Below are positions 41,959-49,226 of a stretch of 64,000 bases of DNA, one piece after another. Both the position numbers and the translations under genes were made by a program. Origin of the DNA: a virus; IMG/VR virus record IMGVR_UViG_3300025929_000015, positions 1 through 64,000 of that record; one strand, written 5' to 3'. The notes under the pieces were generated by a model. The model had not been told where the DNA came from. It saw nothing but the letters and a program-made list of their open reading frames with translations, and ran no database searches. Position 1 is the first letter of the stretch; every line of letters starts with the position of its first letter.

Positions 41959-42480
41959 CTAGGGGATGCGGACCAAGGTGGCGGTGCCGCAGCCGCCGCG
42001 GACCGGCGCGGTGATCGCGGTGACCGAACCGGTCAGGCTGCTGTACCGCACGCAGATGGTGAAGCTGCGCACCGGGCCGGGCGGGCCGGTGCGGCCGGGT
42101 GCCCCGGCCGGGCCGGGCAGCCCGCGCGCGACCAGCCCGCCGTTCGCGGCGGCCAGCAGGCCCGCGACCGCGCCGGCCAGCAGCAGTGTCACCACGACCA
42201 GCGCGGTCACCGCGACCGTGGCGTAAGAGTTCCGCGGTGGCAGCCGGTAGCGCGGCTCGTCGTCGTCGTCATAGGCGGCGGGCAGCAGGGCGTGCAGCCC
42301 GGACGGGGGAGTGGTGTCCATGGCGACCGTGTTCTCGGCAGGGGGGTCTTTCTTCATCCGGTCCAGGATGCGGACCACGGTGGCCTGGCTGGTCTGGACT
42401 TCCCCGGCGATCCGCCGGGTGGACCAGCCCAAGCGATGGTAAGACCAGACCAGGCCGTCAATGGGTGTCGGTGATGTCAC
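41959..42480 (-). CDS. Membrane-anchored helix-turn-helix protein with collagen-like segment
   Basis: 173 residues from GTG 42480. Residues 10-42 form a resolvase/sigma-type helix-turn-helix (LGWSTRRIAGEVQTSQATVV). An acidic linker (YDDDDEP), a hydrophobic helix (VAVTALVVVTLLLAGAVAGL) and a collagen-like GPAGAPGRTGPPGP stretch follow, then a short beta tail. The domain order implies a cytoplasmic DNA-binding head and an outside tail. Next to an XRE regulator. Function unknown. Confidence 0.6.
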   Translation of the reverse strand: MTSPTPIDGLVWSYHRLGWSTRRIAGEVQTSQATVVRILDRMKKDPPAENTVAMDTTPPSGLHALLPAAYDDDDEPRYRLPPRNSYATVAVTALVVVTLLLAGAVAGLLAAANGGLVARGLPGPAGAPGRTGPPGPVRSFTICVRYSSLTGSVTAITAPVRGGCGTATLVRIP

Positions 42481-42482
42481 GT

Positions 42483-42968
42483 TCAGCCTCCGGGCTGATC
42501 GTCCCCCGCGAGGCCGGGCGCGCCGCTAGCTCCATGGTGTCCGTCATCGCCTTGGGCGCGCCCGGCCCCGGTATCGGCGTAGAGGTCCTCCACGCCGATC
42601 ATGGCCCGGCCGCGCCGGGTCAGCTCCGTATTGAGGGTATCGATGAGGATCCGCAAGGTGGAGATCTTGGGGCGGAGCCGGTCCCCGTTCTCGATCTTGG
42701 CGATGGCGTCGCGGGAGATCCCGACGTGCCGGGGGAGCGCCACGCCCGCGTCGTGCAGCGTGGCGGTCAGCTGGGCTTCGCTCATCGTGGCGGAGCCGCC
42801 GATGTCGTTGGCGGCGGCGAGCTGGCGCAGCTCGGTGAGGCGGGTGAGCGCGGACAGGTCGATGCGCTCGAGCAGGGCCGCCTCACGCAGCGCCTTCAGC
42901 TTGTGCCGGTCGATGGCGATGCCGATGCCGGGCCGCCGGACGGGGGGTGCGGGGGGGGAGCGCTTCAT
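42483..42968 (-). CDS. XRE-family regulator with interrupted helix-turn-helix
   Basis: 161 residues from ATG 42968 (an in-frame ATG at 42998 is possible). The second half of a Cro/CI-type helix-turn-helix is clear (VGISRDAIAKIENGDRLRPK, then STLRILIDTL). The first helix (DRHKLKALREAALL) is separated from it by about 50 residues including SEAQLTATLHDAGVALPRHV. A disordered Gly/Asp tail follows. Divergent from genes at 43074 across a promoter region, the usual setting of a phage repressor. Confidence 0.6.
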   Translation of the reverse strand: MKRSPPAPPVRRPGIGIAIDRHKLKALREAALLERIDLSALTRLTELRQLAAANDIGGSATMSEAQLTATLHDAGVALPRHVGISRDAIAKIENGDRLRPKISTLRILIDTLNTELTRRGRAMIGVEDLYADTGAGRAQGDDGHHGASGAPGLAGDDQPGG

Positions 42969-43016
42969 AGAAGTCCATGATACCGAATAGGACGGCATGA
43001 GCACCCGCCAGTGCAG

Positions 43017-43046
43017 TTGCCACCGTCTCAGACGCAGTGATACACT
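43017..43046 (+). promoter_or_regulatory. Sigma-70-type promoter for the rightward early genes
   Basis: TTGCCA at 43017-43022 and TACACT at 43041-43046 are separated by 18 bases, 25 bases upstream of the AGGAGGG ribosome site of gene 43074. It lies in the divergent gap next to the XRE regulator, so repression by that protein is plausible. Confidence 0.55.
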
Positions 43047-43073
43047 AAAAGCTCCTCTGTTCCAGGAGGGATG

Positions 43074-43337
43074 ATGAGCACCCTGACCCTGACCCCCATG
43101 CTGAAGTTCCGCGTGCAGGTGGCGCTGCGCCAGAAGCGGATCCGCCGCGCCGACTACACGTCCGCCATGCTCGCCTTCACCCTGACCGACGGGACCGTGC
43201 TGAAACTGACCAGCGAACCCGAGGTCCTCATCGCGCTGCGCTGCCTGACCTCCGCCGCCCACGCGGGCATGACCCCGTTCGAGGCCCGCGCGGCCGAGCG
43301 GTCCGCCACCGCCGAGGCCGGCCCGGCGGCGACATGA
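43074..43337 (+). CDS. Small hypothetical protein downstream of the regulator-linked promoter
   Basis: About 87 residues; two consecutive ATGs (43071, 43074) follow AGGAGGG, the second having better spacing. Contains a basic helix (FRVQVALRQKRIRRADYTSA) and a beta segment (LAFTLTDGTVLKLTSEPEVL). ATGA-coupled to the next gene. Function unknown; early-gene position. Confidence 0.55.
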   Translation: MSTLTLTPMLKFRVQVALRQKRIRRADYTSAMLAFTLTDGTVLKLTSEPEVLIALRCLTSAAHAGMTPFEARAAERSATAEAGPAAT

Positions 43338-43582
43338 CCGCGCCGAAGACGCCGCCCCCGCCCAGCATGCCCACGGAATCTCCCAAAGTTCCTACGGCGG
43401 GGGCGGGCGGGCCGCGGCTGCCCACGTTCGGCAAGCTGCCCCGCCCGTTCGAGCCGAACCTGACCGCGGCGCACGCCCCGGCGCACTGCCTGTGCACCTG
43501 GACCTGGACCCCGGCGCTCGGCGGGCCGGACCGGCCGTTCGCGATGAAGTTCAGGAACAGGGCCTGCCCGGTCCGGCACTAG
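43334..43582 (+). CDS. Small Pro-rich protein carrying an in-frame repeat element
   Basis: 82 residues. The first 30 residues (PKTPPPPSMPTESPKVPTAG) are encoded by a CCGT-N8-TGGG element in reverse orientation. The C-terminal part (HAPAHCLCTWTWTPALGG, FAMKFRNRACPVRH) has conserved-looking Trp and Cys. Its TAG overlaps the opposing TAG as CTAG. Confidence 0.5.
   Translation: MTAPKTPPPPSMPTESPKVPTAGAGGPRLPTFGKLPRPFEPNLTAAHAPAHCLCTWTWTPALGGPDRPFAMKFRNRACPVRH
43352..43406 (-). repeat. Paired CCGT-N8-TGGG hairpin element, copy 5 (inside a gene, reversed)
   Basis: Read on the minus strand: CCGT-AGGAACTT-TGGG and CCGT-GGGCATGC-TGGG inside a CCGCCCCCGCC-type stem of 11 or so bases. It encodes the Pro-rich start of gene 43334-43582. 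Confidence 0.8.
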
Positions 43583-43731
43583 CTGGGGAACCGGCGGGTG
43601 ACGTGTCCTTCCCCGCCGCATTCGGTGCACCGGGCCTTGACCCCCCATTTGGTGGGATGCGGCACCCACCCTCTATCGCACCGGGCCGGGCAGCGGATCA
43701 CCCGGGTCACGCCCTTTTTCGCCCTGGCCAT
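43579..43731 (-). CDS. 50-residue zinc protein
   Basis: Sequence MARAKKGVTRVIRCPARCDR, then KARCTECGGEGHVTRRF, with CPARC and CTECGGEGH zinc-type knuckles. Convergent with gene 43334, sharing a CTAG stop overlap. Likely nucleic-acid or protein binding; function unknown. Confidence 0.55.
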   Translation of the reverse strand: MARAKKGVTRVIRCPARCDRGWVPHPTKWGVKARCTECGGEGHVTRRFPS

Positions 43732-43742
43732 CCCTCAGTGTA

Positions 43743-44060
43743 TCATGGCGTATCTGGCTGCCAGATCTCGACGCTGCCGTCCTCCCGCAGCAAGATGGGC
43801 CCGGCCGGCCACACCGCATGCTGGACCGGGACCAGCGCCGGGTCGGCGGAGCGCAGCACCACCCAGCCCTGCGCGCCGGCCTGCTCCGGGTGGGCGTGGC
43901 ACCAGCGGTGGCAGGACGCGCACAGCGTCACCCGGTTCGCCGCCGACTCATCACTGCCGCCCGACCGCGGCATCCGGTGGTGGATGTGCAGGTCCGCGGT
44001 GCTGGCACAGCGGGCGCACTTGAACCCGTCCCGTTCCCGGATTTCCGCGTCGGTCAGCAT
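43743..44060 (-). CDS. HNH endonuclease
   Basis: 105 residues. The HNH core near the N-terminus is FKCARCASTADLHIHHRMP, then SAANRVTLCASCHRWCHAHP, with two CxxC pairs and the catalytic HH. A C-terminal 40-residue domain follows (GWVVLRSADPALVPVQH). This compact form is common in actinobacteriophages, some acting with terminase. Here it lies far from packaging genes. Confidence 0.75.
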   Translation of the reverse strand: MLTDAEIRERDGFKCARCASTADLHIHHRMPRSGGSDESAANRVTLCASCHRWCHAHPEQAGAQGWVVLRSADPALVPVQHAVWPAGPILLREDGSVEIWQPDTP

Positions 44061-44443
44061 TCCGCGCTACCGCCGGATCCCGCCCGCAGGACCCTGGCCC
44101 GCGCCTTGGCGAACGCAGCCGACACAACCTCCCATGTCCGGTCCGTGTCCTTCGTCAGGTGCTGGATGGCGCAGATCCCGGCCGACACGGTGTCGCCCAG
44201 CTCGCCGAGCAGCTCGTCCAGCGTGCCGCAGGCGCCCTTGCGGAGGTTCTCCCCGGTGTACTTGCTGAGGGCAGCCCAGACCTCTCCGGATTCCTCGCAG
44301 ACCTTCGTGACCCTCGCCCAGTCTGCGGCGAGCGGCTGAGCCAGGAACTCCGGTGCGGCGTTCGCGTCAAGGTGCGCATCCACGATCTCGGCGACCTCGA
44401 GCAGGCCGGCCAGCGTCATGGCGGCGGTCTCGGTGGCGCTCAC
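44054..44443 (-). CDS. MazG-like nucleotide pyrophosphohydrolase
   Basis: Start GTG 44443 is chosen because AGGAGGGA precedes it with 8-base spacing. The core (VTKVCEESGEVWAALSKYTG, then TLDELLGELGDTVSAGICAI) has the EExxE and ExxxD metal ligands of all-alpha NTP pyrophosphatases. About 129 residues. Possible role in nucleotide-pool sanitising or lowering (p)ppGpp during infection. Confidence 0.7.
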   Translation of the reverse strand: MSATETAAMTLAGLLEVAEIVDAHLDANAAPEFLAQPLAADWARVTKVCEESGEVWAALSKYTGENLRKGACGTLDELLGELGDTVSAGICAIQHLTKDTDRTWEVVSAAFAKARARVLRAGSGGSAEC

Positions 44444-44463
44444 TAGTTCGTTCCCTCCTGGAG

Positions 44464-44823
44464 TCAGCACTCATATCTCCGCACCGGGATCCCCGCCTGC
44501 CGGGCCGCCTGCGCGCAGTGCGACGCGCCGCGCGAGCCGTCCCGGATGAACGCCAGGCACACATCCGCACCTAGCTTCACCATCAGGCTGTTACGGCGGA
44601 ACCCGGCACCTCGTCCGGTAGCCCAGTCGGCGGGATGCCGTTCCACCGTCCAGCCCATCCGGCGGCCGATGCGGTCCGCGATCTCATCCGCACCGCGCGG
44701 GCAGGCGCCGTGCGCGATGACGAACTCCTCCCCCGGCGCGGTCACCGCGAACGCCTCACGCAGCGCGGTGCGGATCACCGCCTCGTCGTCCCAGGTCCGC
44801 GACCCGGTCACCAGTACTCTCAC
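44464..44823 (-). CDS. SLOG-domain protein (YspA/DUF2493-like)
   Basis: GTG 44823 overlaps the previous gene's stop (GTGA), fixing the start. It has VRVLVTGSRTWDDE, IAHGACPRGADEIADRIGRR and GADVCLAFIRDGSRGASHC, the Rossmann-like SLOG pattern (GSR, GGxRGAD). About 119 residues. The family is thought to bind nucleotide-derived ligands; function in the phage is unknown. Confidence 0.7.
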   Translation of the reverse strand: MRVLVTGSRTWDDEAVIRTALREAFAVTAPGEEFVIAHGACPRGADEIADRIGRRMGWTVERHPADWATGRGAGFRRNSLMVKLGADVCLAFIRDGSRGASHCAQAARQAGIPVRRYEC

Positions 44824-45059
44824 CGCCGCGGCCAGCCGCACGACCGCGGATCCCACCAGCAGGTCCATTCCTGCCCGCACACCGCGCAGCGGTACCCGGC
44901 GCGCACGCTGCCCCGGTCGTCACTGACGCGGTACGGGTAGGTGGCCGGGTAGTCGCCGGGGAAGTGCTCCTGGCAGGCGTCTCCCAGCCCGGCCAGCAGC
45001 GCATCCAGCCGGTTGTTGCCGTAGGCGAAGCCCGCCGGGGCGGGCATCTGGTCAGTCAT
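44820..45059 (-). CDS. Small hypothetical protein with CxxC motif
   Basis: 79 residues (GFAYGNNRLDALLAGLGDAC, YRCAVCGQEWTCWWDPR). One CxxC plus a further Cys may bind zinc. It overlaps the primase-helicase stop by 8 bases and is coupled to the SLOG gene. Confidence 0.55.
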   Translation of the reverse strand: MTDQMPAPAGFAYGNNRLDALLAGLGDACQEHFPGDYPATYPYRVSDDRGSVRAGYRCAVCGQEWTCWWDPRSCGWPRR

Positions 45060-46662
45060 CGCGTCCTCCGTACAGGGTGCGGTCCCAGGTCTGGTGGCCG
45101 TTCACGGCATCTTTGACTACCCAGGGGAAATCGGACGGACGGGTGCCCCAGGTCAGCTCCCGCGGCCAGTCGTACTCATCCCGCGGCCCGCGCCACGCAT
45201 CCACCCGTACGTCCCGTTTCTTCGCCGGGTCCGGCTTGAAGATGCCGTAACCGAAATCAGGCCATCCCATGAACAAGCTCGAACCGCGGGGGCGCAACGT
45301 CCGCGGCGTGCCGTGCGGCGAATGCGCCTCCACGATCAGCGCCGGCTCGCAGATCTCCAGCGCCAGGTCCAGCACGTGCACGATAGCGCGGGCGGCCAGC
45401 TCCTCATTCGCGTCGATGGCGTGCAGCTTGTACAGCGGCCCGACCACCAGCAGGTCCGGCCGGTAGGCGCTGACCCGCTCGAAGACGAACTCGGCGTCCT
45501 CGCCGGACAGCAGGTTCATCCCGCCGGGACGGTGCACGATCCGGAACCCGCCCGGGGGCAGCGGGCGGTGCTGCAGCTCGCACGCCCGGACCAGCTCGCG
45601 GAACTTGCGCCGGGACCGCTTCACCCGGTTCTCGCAGTCCAGGAACAGCACCCGCTGCGGCGGCAGGTGGTTGAGCTTGAACGGGTGCAGGCCCGCCGCC
45701 GCGGCCACCGCGATCTGCCGGGTCACGGTCGTCTTGCCCAGCCCCTCCTCCCCGGTCCAGATCAGCCGGTCGCCCCGCTCGAGCAGGTCCTTGATCACCC
45801 AGTTGTCCGGGGGGTCGGGCTGGGTGACGAACGCCAGCAGGTCCATCGCCAGCTCCGGCTCGCGGTCGGCGTCCTGCTCGCTGGTCACCTCCAGCTCCGC
45901 CAGCGTGCGCCCCGCGCCCAGGTGGTCCGAGACGTCCTTGCCGACCGCGGGCTCGCGGATCTCCGCCGCCGCGGCCACCCCGTCCAGGCTCCGCGCGATC
46001 GCACGGGCGTGCTGGCGGCCGGGCTTGTCCGCGTCGGCGACGATCACCACGATCGCGTCACGCAGGCACTCGGAGTACTCCGGGCGCCACTTGCCCGCCC
46101 CGCCCGGGTTGCAGGTCGCCACCACCCCGGCGCGTTCCAGCGCGTGCACGTCCTTCTCGCCCTCGGCCACCCAGATCAGCTCGCCCGCGTCGATCGCGGG
46201 CCGCAGCCGGGGCAGCCGGTACAGCACCCGCCGGGTGTCCCCCAGCCGCCAGCGCCACCCGCTGGCCGCCAGCGGGTCCGGCACCCGGACCGGGAACTGC
46301 TTCTTGCCGCCAGGTGGGGGCGGCACCCGCAGCACCTGGTACAGCACCGTGCCCTGCTCGTCGGCGTAGGAGTACACCTCGGTGGCCGTCCCGTACGGCG
46401 TCCACAGCTCCCGGTCCGCCGGCGCCGCGGCGTCCCGGTCGGCGCTGATGTCGGCCAGCGTCAGCCCGACCGCGGCCAGCACGCCGGCCGTGTCGCAGCC
46501 GGCCCGGCAGATCATCACCACGGGCTGGTCCAGGCCGGGCTTGATGTCCAGGCTGGGGGTGGTGTCCTCGTGCGCCGGGCAGCGTGCCATCCAGTAGCCG
46601 TGCTGCGGGCGCACGTCCTCCAGCCGCTGCAGCACACGGTCCAGGATCTCCTGGCCCTCCAT
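45052..46662 (-). CDS. Bifunctional primase-helicase
   Basis: ATG 46662 overlaps the upstream TGA (TGATG); GTG 46671 is an alternative. About 536 residues. Order: CHC2-type zinc finger (YWMARCPAHEDTTPSLDI, then ICRAGCD), TOPRIM (WVAEGEKDVHALERAG, VVIVADADKPGRQHA), and a RepA/DnaB-like ATPase with Walker A IWTGEEGLGKTTVT and Walker B RVLFLDCEN. This combination primes and unwinds at the phage origin. Adjacent to the initiator gene. Confidence 0.85.
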   Translation of the reverse strand: MEGQEILDRVLQRLEDVRPQHGYWMARCPAHEDTTPSLDIKPGLDQPVVMICRAGCDTAGVLAAVGLTLADISADRDAAAPADRELWTPYGTATEVYSYADEQGTVLYQVLRVPPPPGGKKQFPVRVPDPLAASGWRWRLGDTRRVLYRLPRLRPAIDAGELIWVAEGEKDVHALERAGVVATCNPGGAGKWRPEYSECLRDAIVVIVADADKPGRQHARAIARSLDGVAAAAEIREPAVGKDVSDHLGAGRTLAELEVTSEQDADREPELAMDLLAFVTQPDPPDNWVIKDLLERGDRLIWTGEEGLGKTTVTRQIAVAAAAGLHPFKLNHLPPQRVLFLDCENRVKRSRRKFRELVRACELQHRPLPPGGFRIVHRPGGMNLLSGEDAEFVFERVSAYRPDLLVVGPLYKLHAIDANEELAARAIVHVLDLALEICEPALIVEAHSPHGTPRTLRPRGSSLFMGWPDFGYGIFKPDPAKKRDVRVDAWRGPRDEYDWPRELTWGTRPSDFPWVVKDAVNGHQTWDRTLYGGRDD

Positions 46663-47819
46663 CAGTCCCACAACCCGGACCGCGGTACGAGCGGGTCGGC
46701 GGCGGAGGTGCCCGGGCGCCGCCGGGCGGCTGCCTGCAGGACCACGTATTTCTCGCGCAGCTTGCTCATCGACAAGATGTTCGGACGCCAGAACTCATCG
46801 TCCTGGCACCAGTCGATCGCGGCATGGACCCGGTCCTCGCAGAGCCCGTCGATGTCCAGCAGGTAGCGGGCGGACTGCCGCCACAGCTTGCCGATGTGCG
46901 GTCGCCGGCCGCTCTGCTGCTCGATCCGGTCCGCGAGGTGCTGGCAGAGCCGGTCCACGTCGGGCCGCACCCCGGGCTCATCCCGGCCGCCGTCAGCCAG
47001 CTCGCCGAGTTGCTCAGTGGTGATCTTGCCGTCCGCCAGCTCGGCTAGATGATCCTTGGTGGACCGGCGCGCCACCGTCGCCGTCACCCCGTGCGCCGTC
47101 GCCCACGTCACCCACACGGCCTTGGTGGCGCTCACCGCGGGACGCCGAACCGGATCATCATCACCGTCCGAACCGTTGACTTTCGGTTCGGACGAAGAAC
47201 AAGAACTACGTAGTAGTTCTTGTAGGTCTTTAGGTGAGGTGAGGTGAGGTGAGGTGTTAGGCATAAAACGAGCATTGCTTGCAGCATGGATTTGCTGGGA
47301 CGATGCAGCACTGATAGTTGAACTTTCAGTTACTTCCGGCTCCTCGGCATGCTGAAGAGCCGTCATTTCATGCGACCCGTTTCTGAGCATCGTTTGAGCA
47401 TTGCTCGCAGCATCGATTTGCTGGGACGATGTGCCGGGAGCATTGCTCGGGGCATCGGTTTCCTGGGACGATGCGTCCCACCGCTTGCGTGCGGCCCGGA
47501 CCGCCCGGTCGGAACGACTGGCCCACCGGCCGAGCTGCTGCCAGTGCGCGAAGTCGTGGATGATCCACCCGTCCCCGGTGGCCTGCCACAGCCCGACGGC
47601 CACGAGCAGCCGGGCCAGCTCGGCGCTGCCGCCCAGCCGCCGGGGCAGCGACGCGGGGATGTGCCCCGCCTCGTCGGGCACGTGCGGGTCGGCGTGCCGC
47701 TTGGCCCAGCCGAGCGCCAGCGCCCACAGCCCGATGGCGGCCAGCCCGCCGTCATGCTCCAGCAGGGCCAGCACCTTGGGGTGATCGTAGAACTGGTCAT
47801 CGACCAGCGCCCAGGTCAT
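46662..47819 (-). CDS. Replication initiation protein (DnaD/lambda O-like) containing iterons
   Basis: 385 residues. The N-terminal winged-helix part (DDQFYDHPKVLALLEHDGGL, then DGWIIHDFAHWQQLGR) is typical of phage initiators. A low-complexity middle (ASSQQIDAASNA three times) is encoded by 36-base DNA repeats, and a C-terminal domain (DRLCQHLADRIEQQSGRRPH, then YLLDIDGLCEDRVHAAIDW) likely contacts the helicase. The layout resembles lambda O, whose iterons lie inside its own gene. Confidence 0.75.
   Translation of the reverse strand: MTWALVDDQFYDHPKVLALLEHDGGLAAIGLWALALGWAKRHADPHVPDEAGHIPASLPRRLGGSAELARLLVAVGLWQATGDGWIIHDFAHWQQLGRWASRSDRAVRAARKRWDASSQETDAPSNAPGTSSQQIDAASNAQTMLRNGSHEMTALQHAEEPEVTESSTISAASSQQIHAASNARFMPNTSPHLTSPKDLQELLRSSCSSSEPKVNGSDGDDDPVRRPAVSATKAVWVTWATAHGVTATVARRSTKDHLAELADGKITTEQLGELADGGRDEPGVRPDVDRLCQHLADRIEQQSGRRPHIGKLWRQSARYLLDIDGLCEDRVHAAIDWCQDDEFWRPNILSMSKLREKYVVLQAAARRRPGTSAADPLVPRSGLWD
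47270..47473. other. Candidate replication origin: three 36-base iterons
   Basis: Copies at 47270-47305, 47396-47431 and 47438-47473 share GAGCATTGCT, then GCAT, then TGCTGGGACGATG (consensus about 36 bases, 2-8 differences). An extra GAGCATCGTTT half-copy lies at 47385. Just to the left are four GAGGT repeats (47234-47256) and an AT-rich stretch (TTAGGCATAAAAC), suitable for duplex opening. Inside the initiator gene, as in lambda ori. Confidence 0.65.
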
Positions 47820-47825
47820 GGCCGC

Positions 47826-48134
47826 CTACTCGCCGTCGTAGTCCGGCGCGAAGACCCAGCAGCCCTCGCGGTGGGCCGGGTGCAGCGGGCAGGGATTGCG
47901 GTGGTACCAGTCCACGTCGCCTGGGCGCACGGCCTCGATGAGCCCGCGCTCGAAGTCCGCGACGAACACGGCCTCCAGCTCCGACCGGGGGTCGCGCCAG
48001 CTGACGGCATCAAGATGGGTCGCGATGGGCGTGCTGCTGGTGCACCCGGGGTGCTTTACAGCCCCCGGGCTGGTCGTTATCATGTGGCTTGACAGCGATC
48101 CCCCGCTGCCCCGGGGACGTGTGTCTCTTGACAT
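47826..48134 (-). CDS. Hypothetical protein with start codon in a hairpin
   Basis: 102 residues from ATG 48134, whose AGAAGGGA ribosome site lies in the loop of an inverted repeat. Conserved-looking core (RSELEAVFVADFERGLIEAV, WYHRNPCPLHPAHREGCWVF) has Cys/His residues. First gene of the leftward replication operon. Function unknown. Confidence 0.6.
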   Translation of the reverse strand: MSRDTRPRGSGGSLSSHMITTSPGAVKHPGCTSSTPIATHLDAVSWRDPRSELEAVFVADFERGLIEAVRPGDVDWYHRNPCPLHPAHREGCWVFAPDYDGE

Positions 48135-48159
48135 GAAGATTTCCCTTCTCTCATGTCAA
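48128..48159. promoter_or_regulatory. Inverted repeat burying the start codon of gene 47826-48134
   Basis: TTGACATGA (48128-48136) and TCATGTCAA (48151-48159) are perfect 9-base arms around a 14-base loop. In the leftward mRNA the AUG lies in the 3' arm and the Shine-Dalgarno in the loop. Both arms also contain TTGACA, the ideal -35 sequence, but I see no matching -10 at 16-18 bases. Confidence 0.6.
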
Positions 48160-48241
48160 ACGGTGCGGGTGCCGGCTTGTCCTTTCCCCGGCATCCGAGG
48201 GGAGAGGGGACGGGCAGCTGGCTTGTCCCCTCAACCTACGG

Positions 48242-48282
48242 CCGCCCCCTGGGGACCACAATCCCCGGGGGGCGGGTTTTTT
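48242..48282 (+). terminator. Intrinsic terminator (rightward)
   Basis: Stem CCGCCCCCTGGGGA pairs with TCCCCGGGGGGCGG over a 6-base loop and is followed by TTTTTT. It is the best Rho-independent terminator in the window. No plus-strand gene lies directly upstream, so it either ends an unseen short transcript or insulates the rightward genes at 48315. Confidence 0.75.
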
Positions 48283-48314
48283 GTTACCCCCCCGGACCCA
48301 TAGACAGGACCGAT

Positions 48315-48500
48315 ATGTTGGGCACCCCGCCGGAACGCGACGCCGCGACCTTGCGCGCCGCCGCGTGGATCCTGCACCGCCGGGCGGGGTGCCGACCCCG
48401 GCTGGGCCTGCGCGTCGTCATCACGGTGCTGCGCCAGTCCGCGCGGCGGATCGAAGCCGAGAATAAGTCCCCGGACCGATTGAAGAGATTGATCAGTTGA
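48315..48500 (+). CDS. Small hypothetical protein
   Basis: 61 residues, ATG after CAGGA, helix-rich and basic (RDAATLRAAAWILHRRAGCR, RVVITVLRQSARRIEAENKS). Ends in a TTGA overlap with the next gene. First gene of a short rightward operon. Function unknown. Confidence 0.5.
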   Translation: MLGTPPERDAATLRAAAWILHRRAGCRPRLGLRVVITVLRQSARRIEAENKSPDRLKRLIS

Positions 48501-48874
48501 CCGTTCAATCACCGGCCCGGGCGGCCTACGCCGCGGCCCGCACGCGCGCCCGGCGGTCCGCCGACCCCCAGCGGATCACCGGCGGGCCGGCCGCGCTGGC
48601 CGCGGTCGCGGCGATGACACGGCGCTGCCGCTGCGGCCACATGGTCCTGCTGCACGAGATCACCCCGCGCGGGGTCCGCAGCTGGTGCAGCTACGCCAGC
48701 CAGGCCGGGCGCTGCCCCTGTACCGCCTGCGAGATCGCGGCGTACAGTGAGGCGGTGCCCAAGAAGCCGCGCGACCTGGAGCTGCAGAAGAAGTCCTGCC
48801 CGACCTGCAAGGGAAGCGGCCTGTACCGGGGCGGTGTGTGCCCGGACTGCGAGGGGGACGGGGACCGGAAGTAA
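48497..48874 (+). CDS. Zinc protein with DnaJ-type knuckles
   Basis: 125 residues from TTG 48497, which overlaps the upstream stop. It contains RRCRCGHMVLLHE, GRCPCTACEIAAYSEAVPKK, and CPTCKGSGLYRGGVCPDCEG, the CxxCxGxG pair of DnaJ-type zinc fingers. The first part resembles zinc domains common in actinophage accessory genes. Function unknown. Confidence 0.6.
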   Translation: MTVQSPARAAYAAARTRARRSADPQRITGGPAALAAVAAMTRRCRCGHMVLLHEITPRGVRSWCSYASQAGRCPCTACEIAAYSEAVPKKPRDLELQKKSCPTCKGSGLYRGGVCPDCEGDGDRK

Positions 48875-48899
48875 CGGTGTCCGTGATACGGTAACGGAC

Positions 48900-49226
48900 A
48901 TGAGCTGCATCCATGCACGCGGCGGCTGGCTGCTGTACTCCGGCCAGCTCGGCGTGATCGCCGCGGACGTCCTGGACGCGGACATGTCCATGCGCTCCCG
49001 TAGCCTGGACGTGACCAGCATCGTGAGCCCGGTGCGCCAGCTGGTCTACGGCCCGCCCGACATCACCTTCACCGCCCAGCTAGGGCGGAAAATCGACTGG
49101 AACCAGGCAGCCGCAGCCGGGGAGCCCCCGGACCTGAACGCGCTCCTGGCGCTGGCCCGCCGCCACCCGGACGAATACCAGCGCTGGCACGAGGCCGAGA
49201 CGGTCCTGAAAGCGCTCGGCGGATGA
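48900..49226 (+). CDS. Hypothetical protein
   Basis: 108 residues from ATG 48900 (MSCIHARGGWLLYSGQLGVI, then QLVYGPPDITFTAQLGRKID). ATGA-coupled to the next gene. The 25-base gap before it contains a short GATACGGTAACGGAC stretch with no certain signal. No family recognised. Confidence 0.5.
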   Translation: MSCIHARGGWLLYSGQLGVIAADVLDADMSMRSRSLDVTSIVSPVRQLVYGPPDITFTAQLGRKIDWNQAAAAGEPPDLNALLALARRHPDEYQRWHEAETVLKALGG

